64,000 bases of DNA. Origin: Nocardioidaceae bacterium UBA4001 (GTDB taxonomy: Bacteria; Actinomycetota; Actinomycetes; Propionibacteriales; Nocardioidaceae). Both the position numbers and the translations under genes were made by a program. This document shows, one piece after another, positions 62,166 to 64,000 of this stretch. How positions within the stretch are numbered: position 1 is the stretch's first letter; each line of letters starts with the position of its first letter. The notes under the pieces are model-generated. The model saw only the letters and a program-made list of their open reading frames with translations. It was not told the DNA's origin and made no database searches. The stretch is taken from NCBI GenBank assembly GCA_002384855.1, contig DGBP01000042.1:5328-69327 (forward strand). The letters run 5' to 3'.

Positions 62166-63224
62166 ATGTCGATGTACATCGGCGTGCGCTCGAGCGCACC
62201 CAAGTTCCAGGGATCCACGCTTCGTCGGGCGGGGGCGATCGGCGTTGCCGTGCTGCTGACCACCGGTTTCGGCATGGCTTCCGCCCAGGCCACGCCGGGT
62301 GGTGGGTCAGACAAGTCCAGCGAAGACTGGGTCGAGATCTGCCACAAGAACGGCAAGTCCGGCTGGGTCACCAAGCTGGTCCGCGAGGTAGCGAGTGGCA
62401 ACGAGGAGTCTCTGAGCCGCCACCTGGAGCACGGCGACCACCTCGGCGCCTGCACGGGTGAGGAGCCCGATCCCGGTACCGACCCGGGTACCGGTACTGA
62501 CCCGGGCGCCGACCCGGGTACCGGTACCGACCCCGGTACCGGTACTGATCCGGGCACCGATCCGGGCACCGACCCGGGTACCGGTACTGACCCGGGCGCC
62601 GACCCGGGTACCGGTACTGACCCGGGCACCGACCCCGGTACCGGTACTGACCCGGGCACCGACCCCGGTACCGGTAGTGACCCGGGCACCGATCCGGGCA
62701 CCGACCCGGGTACCGGTACTGACCCCGGTACCGGTACTGATCCGGGCACCGACCCGGGTACCGGTAGTGACCCGGGCATCGACCCGGGTACCGGTACTGA
62801 TCCGGGCACCGACCCCGGTACCGGTACTGACCCCGGCACCGATCCGGGCACCGACCCCGGTACCGGTACTGATCCGGGCACCGATCCGGGCACCGACCCC
62901 GGTACCGGTACTGATCCGGGCACCGATCCGGGCACCGACCCCGGTACCGGTACTGACCCGGTGGACCCGGTGGACCCGGCTGAGGAGGCGGTCGTCGACG
63001 AGGACAGGACGCCCGTGGACGAGATCCTCGACACCGACCGGATCCTCGGTGACGACAAGGCCGAGCGGGCCGGCACGGCCAACCGAGCGCCGGCGAGGGC
63101 GAACCCGACGACGGGCGCGCTGCCCCAGACCGGTGCACCCGAGCTCCTGGCGTTGCAGTCCTTCGCCGGACTGCTGATGGTCCTCGCCGGGGCGATCGCC
63201 CTACGCCGACGCCGGGCCTCCTGA
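62166..63224 (+). CDS. LPQTG wall-anchored protein with Asp-Pro-Gly-Thr repeats
   Basis: A 352-residue surface protein. Signal peptide to about residue 42 (cleavage near AQATP); a small Cys/His module at 57-96 (ICHKNGKS, then HLEHGDHLGAC: Cys59, His60, His86, His89, Asp91, Cys96); then ~164 residues of DPGT / DPGTGT repeats (102-265), an acidic linker, and a sorting signal LPQTG at 319-323 with a hydrophobic helix and RRRRAS tail. Asp-rich repeats may bind calcium or act as a stalk. No sortase adjoins it; the class F-like sortase 30 kb away or a housekeeping sortase may anchor it. Confidence 0.9.
   Translation: MSMYIGVRSSAPKFQGSTLRRAGAIGVAVLLTTGFGMASAQATPGGGSDKSSEDWVEICHKNGKSGWVTKLVREVASGNEESLSRHLEHGDHLGACTGEEPDPGTDPGTGTDPGADPGTGTDPGTGTDPGTDPGTDPGTGTDPGADPGTGTDPGTDPGTGTDPGTDPGTGSDPGTDPGTDPGTGTDPGTGTDPGTDPGTGSDPGIDPGTGTDPGTDPGTGTDPGTDPGTDPGTGTDPGTDPGTDPGTGTDPGTDPGTDPGTGTDPVDPVDPAEEAVVDEDRTPVDEILDTDRILGDDKAERAGTANRAPARANPTTGALPQTGAPELLALQSFAGLLMVLAGAIALRRRRAS
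62469..62960 (+). repeat. Tandem repeat of 12- and 18-bp units inside the LPQTG gene
   Basis: About 490 bp made of GACCCGGGTACC/GATCCGGGCACC-type 12-mers (Asp-Pro-Gly-Thr) mixed with 18-mers carrying GGTACCGGTACTGA (Gly-Thr added). All units are multiples of three, so copy number can change without breaking the frame. Substitutions are mostly synonymous, showing recent expansion. Confidence 0.95.
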
Positions 63225-63313
63225 CCTGGGTCCGCCCCGACATCCCAGCGGGGCGGCTCGGGGAGCTGGTTCTCGTTCTCTTCCTCCCAGGGGGGCGGCA
63301 GCCGGCTCCAAGC

Positions 63314-63346
63314 CGACAGCCACGACAGTTCCTGTCGTGGCTGTCG
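63314..63346 (+). terminator. Terminator of the LPQTG protein gene
   Basis: Perfect 15-bp stem CGACAGCCACGACAG / CTGTCGTGGCTGTCG with a 3-nt loop, 90 bp after the stop. Strongest candidate terminator of the window. Confidence 0.8.
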
Positions 63347-63382
63347 TGCTGTCTGGCAAGGTCTGATCCTCGGCCACGCCAG

Positions 63383-63431
63383 TGGTCATCTGTTGCACAT
63401 CCGGGAGGCAGAAATCTGCAACAGATGACCA
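63383..63431. repeat. 15-bp perfect inverted repeat in an AT-rich gap
   Basis: TGGTCATCTGTTGCA / TGCAACAGATGACCA with 19 nt between. The sequence and its surroundings (63395-63535) are far more AT-rich than the window average. A smaller palindrome TACAA-CC-TTGTA lies at 63457-63468. It could be an operator, a replication or recombination site, or the trace of a mobile element. The rest of the 63225-63692 gap shows no gene. Confidence 0.7.
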
Positions 63432-63639
63432 TTTCGTGAGCGAGCGGAGCACGAATTACAACCTTGTAGTTTGTCAAGCCGACACGCCGTGTGACCAAAG
63501 TTTTTAATGAGGAAAGTGTTCCCTTTGGGGCTGGAGAGGTCTAGCGTCACTCGGGACGACGCTGCTCGGGCAGCTCGTCGGCTCCCGCCCCGGCTGGCTT
63601 GGGAGGGCCGGCGGTGGGCGGGACGGACAGGGAACCAGC

Positions 63640-63673
63640 GTCCGCGAGCCCTTCGGGGATGGGGCTCGCGGAC
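63640..63673 (+). promoter_or_regulatory. Hairpin in the leader of the acyltransferase gene
   Basis: GTCCGCGAGCC / GGCTCGCGGAC, 11 bp (12 with a C-G pair) and a ~10-nt loop, ending 19 bp before the ATG at 63693. The palindrome CTCTCGAGAG follows at 63675-63684. May affect translation or act as a protein site. Confidence 0.45.
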
Positions 63674-63692
63674 ACTCTCGAGAGGGACTCCG

Positions 63693-64000
63693 ATGGGCAG
63701 CGGTCGACGTGCTGGTCGCCGGGCGGCGGGGTCTCTGCTGGTGTCCACGGTGCTTGCAGCCCCCCGCCTCGGCGCCCGGGCAGGCGCCCCTGCCCACGAC
63801 GCCGGACCCGGCACCGGAGTCCCGGCCCGAGCCCGCACCGCGACCCACCCAGACCCCCGCCCCCGCCCCCGCCCCCGCCCCCGCCCCGGCCGCGGCCCCG
63901 GCTGATGCCGCCCCGGCCGCTGTCGGCGCGCGCTACGCCGGACTCGACGGGCTGCGCGCGATCGCCGTGGCGCTCGTCGTCGCATATCACCTCTTCCCCG
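63693..64000 (+). CDS. Acyltransferase 3 family protein, 5' part, with an apparent frameshift
   Basis: The frame from the ATG at 63693 gives a signal-like start (RAAGSLLVSTVLAAP) but then leaves a sensible frame at a run of six C (63760-63765) and stops at 63905. With one C fewer, it would continue APASAPGQAPLPTTPDPAPE, a Pro/Ala-rich stretch and RYAGLDGLRAIAVALVVAYH, the first helix of OafA-like membrane acyltransferases. That frame is open to the window end. These enzymes O-acylate cell-surface polymers. Either the sequence has a one-base error or the gene is frameshifted or phase-variable. Truncated by the window edge. Confidence 0.65.

Noticed and set aside
62469..62960. Possible CRISPR array
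   Set aside because: Units are 12/18 bp, contiguous, without unique spacers, and encode a protein repeat; no cas genes.
62156..63082. Minus-strand frame over the tandem repeat, encoding Gly-Ser-Val-Pro repeats
   Set aside because: Any frame of this repeat is open. The plus frame has signal peptide, sorting signal and ribosome site; the minus frame has none.

Overview
This window is chromosomal DNA from a very GC-rich actinomycete. FurA-KatG, a form II CoxSLM cluster, frequent GTG/TTG starts, 4-bp GTGA/ATGA gene overlaps and the overall gene set fit a Nocardioides-like member of the Nocardioidaceae. The assignment is inferred from gene content and codon use, not from a marker gene. No rRNA, tRNA, CRISPR array, complete insertion sequence or prophage was recognised.

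Layout. 1-3.4 kb: homogentisate branch of tyrosine catabolism (hmgA, an unnamed conserved gene, fahA). 3.4-16 kb: singletons (saccharopine dehydrogenase-like, DinB proteins, sulfotransferase, SulP, EamA exporter with an ArsR-like regulator, RNase HI, a cytosolic beta-propeller paired with a MoaD-like protein, ACT regulator) mixed with decayed genes. A 112-bp sequence occurs twice, in two gene-free gaps. 16.5-19.2 kb: furA-katG with a probable FurA operator and a terminator. 19.2-25 kb: M4 peptidase remnant, WYL regulator divergent from an epoxide hydrolase across a perfect palindrome, TOPRIM, VOC and YnfA proteins, NagZ-type lipoprotein. 25.4-30.3 kb: S55 peptidase, ABC exporter remnant, then KtrB/KtrA potassium uptake led by an overlapping 55-codon membrane protein gene. 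31-34.8 kb: surface protein with class F-like sortase; ECF sigma factor with a membrane partner.

34.8-43.2 kb, all minus strand: a molybdenum hydroxylase cluster, read as MocA-like, MoxR ATPase, VWA protein, XdhC-like, CoxS, CoxL, CoxM, CoxG. The subunit order and the AYRGAGR loop are form II, so the substrate is uncertain. 43.3-47.6 kb: SerA, ROK sugar kinase, secreted subtilase. 47.6-48.84 kb: remains of at least four genes. 48.85-56.9 kb: M20 amidohydrolase, membrane protein, a sulfur operon (SQR-like oxidoreductase, DsrC/TusE, DsrE-like) with a CsoR/CstR-type palindrome in its upstream region, flavodoxin, MEDS-ATPase sensor, GNAT, esterase. 56.9-62 kb: TPP riboswitch controlling a thiamine ABC importer (ThiB-ThiP-ThiQ), then a PAP2-like membrane protein. 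62.1-64 kb: LPQTG surface protein with a 490-bp tandem repeat, an AT-rich gap with strong inverted repeats, and the start of a membrane acyltransferase whose frame is broken at a C6 run.

The main theme is a catabolic and redox accessory region with many decayed genes. The most interesting leads are the small membrane protein coupled to KtrB, the single-cysteine DsrC with its upstream palindrome, the propeller/MoaD pair with a C-terminal Gly-Gly, the palindromic operator of the WYL regulator, the duplicated 112-bp element, and the homopolymer frameshift at the window's end.
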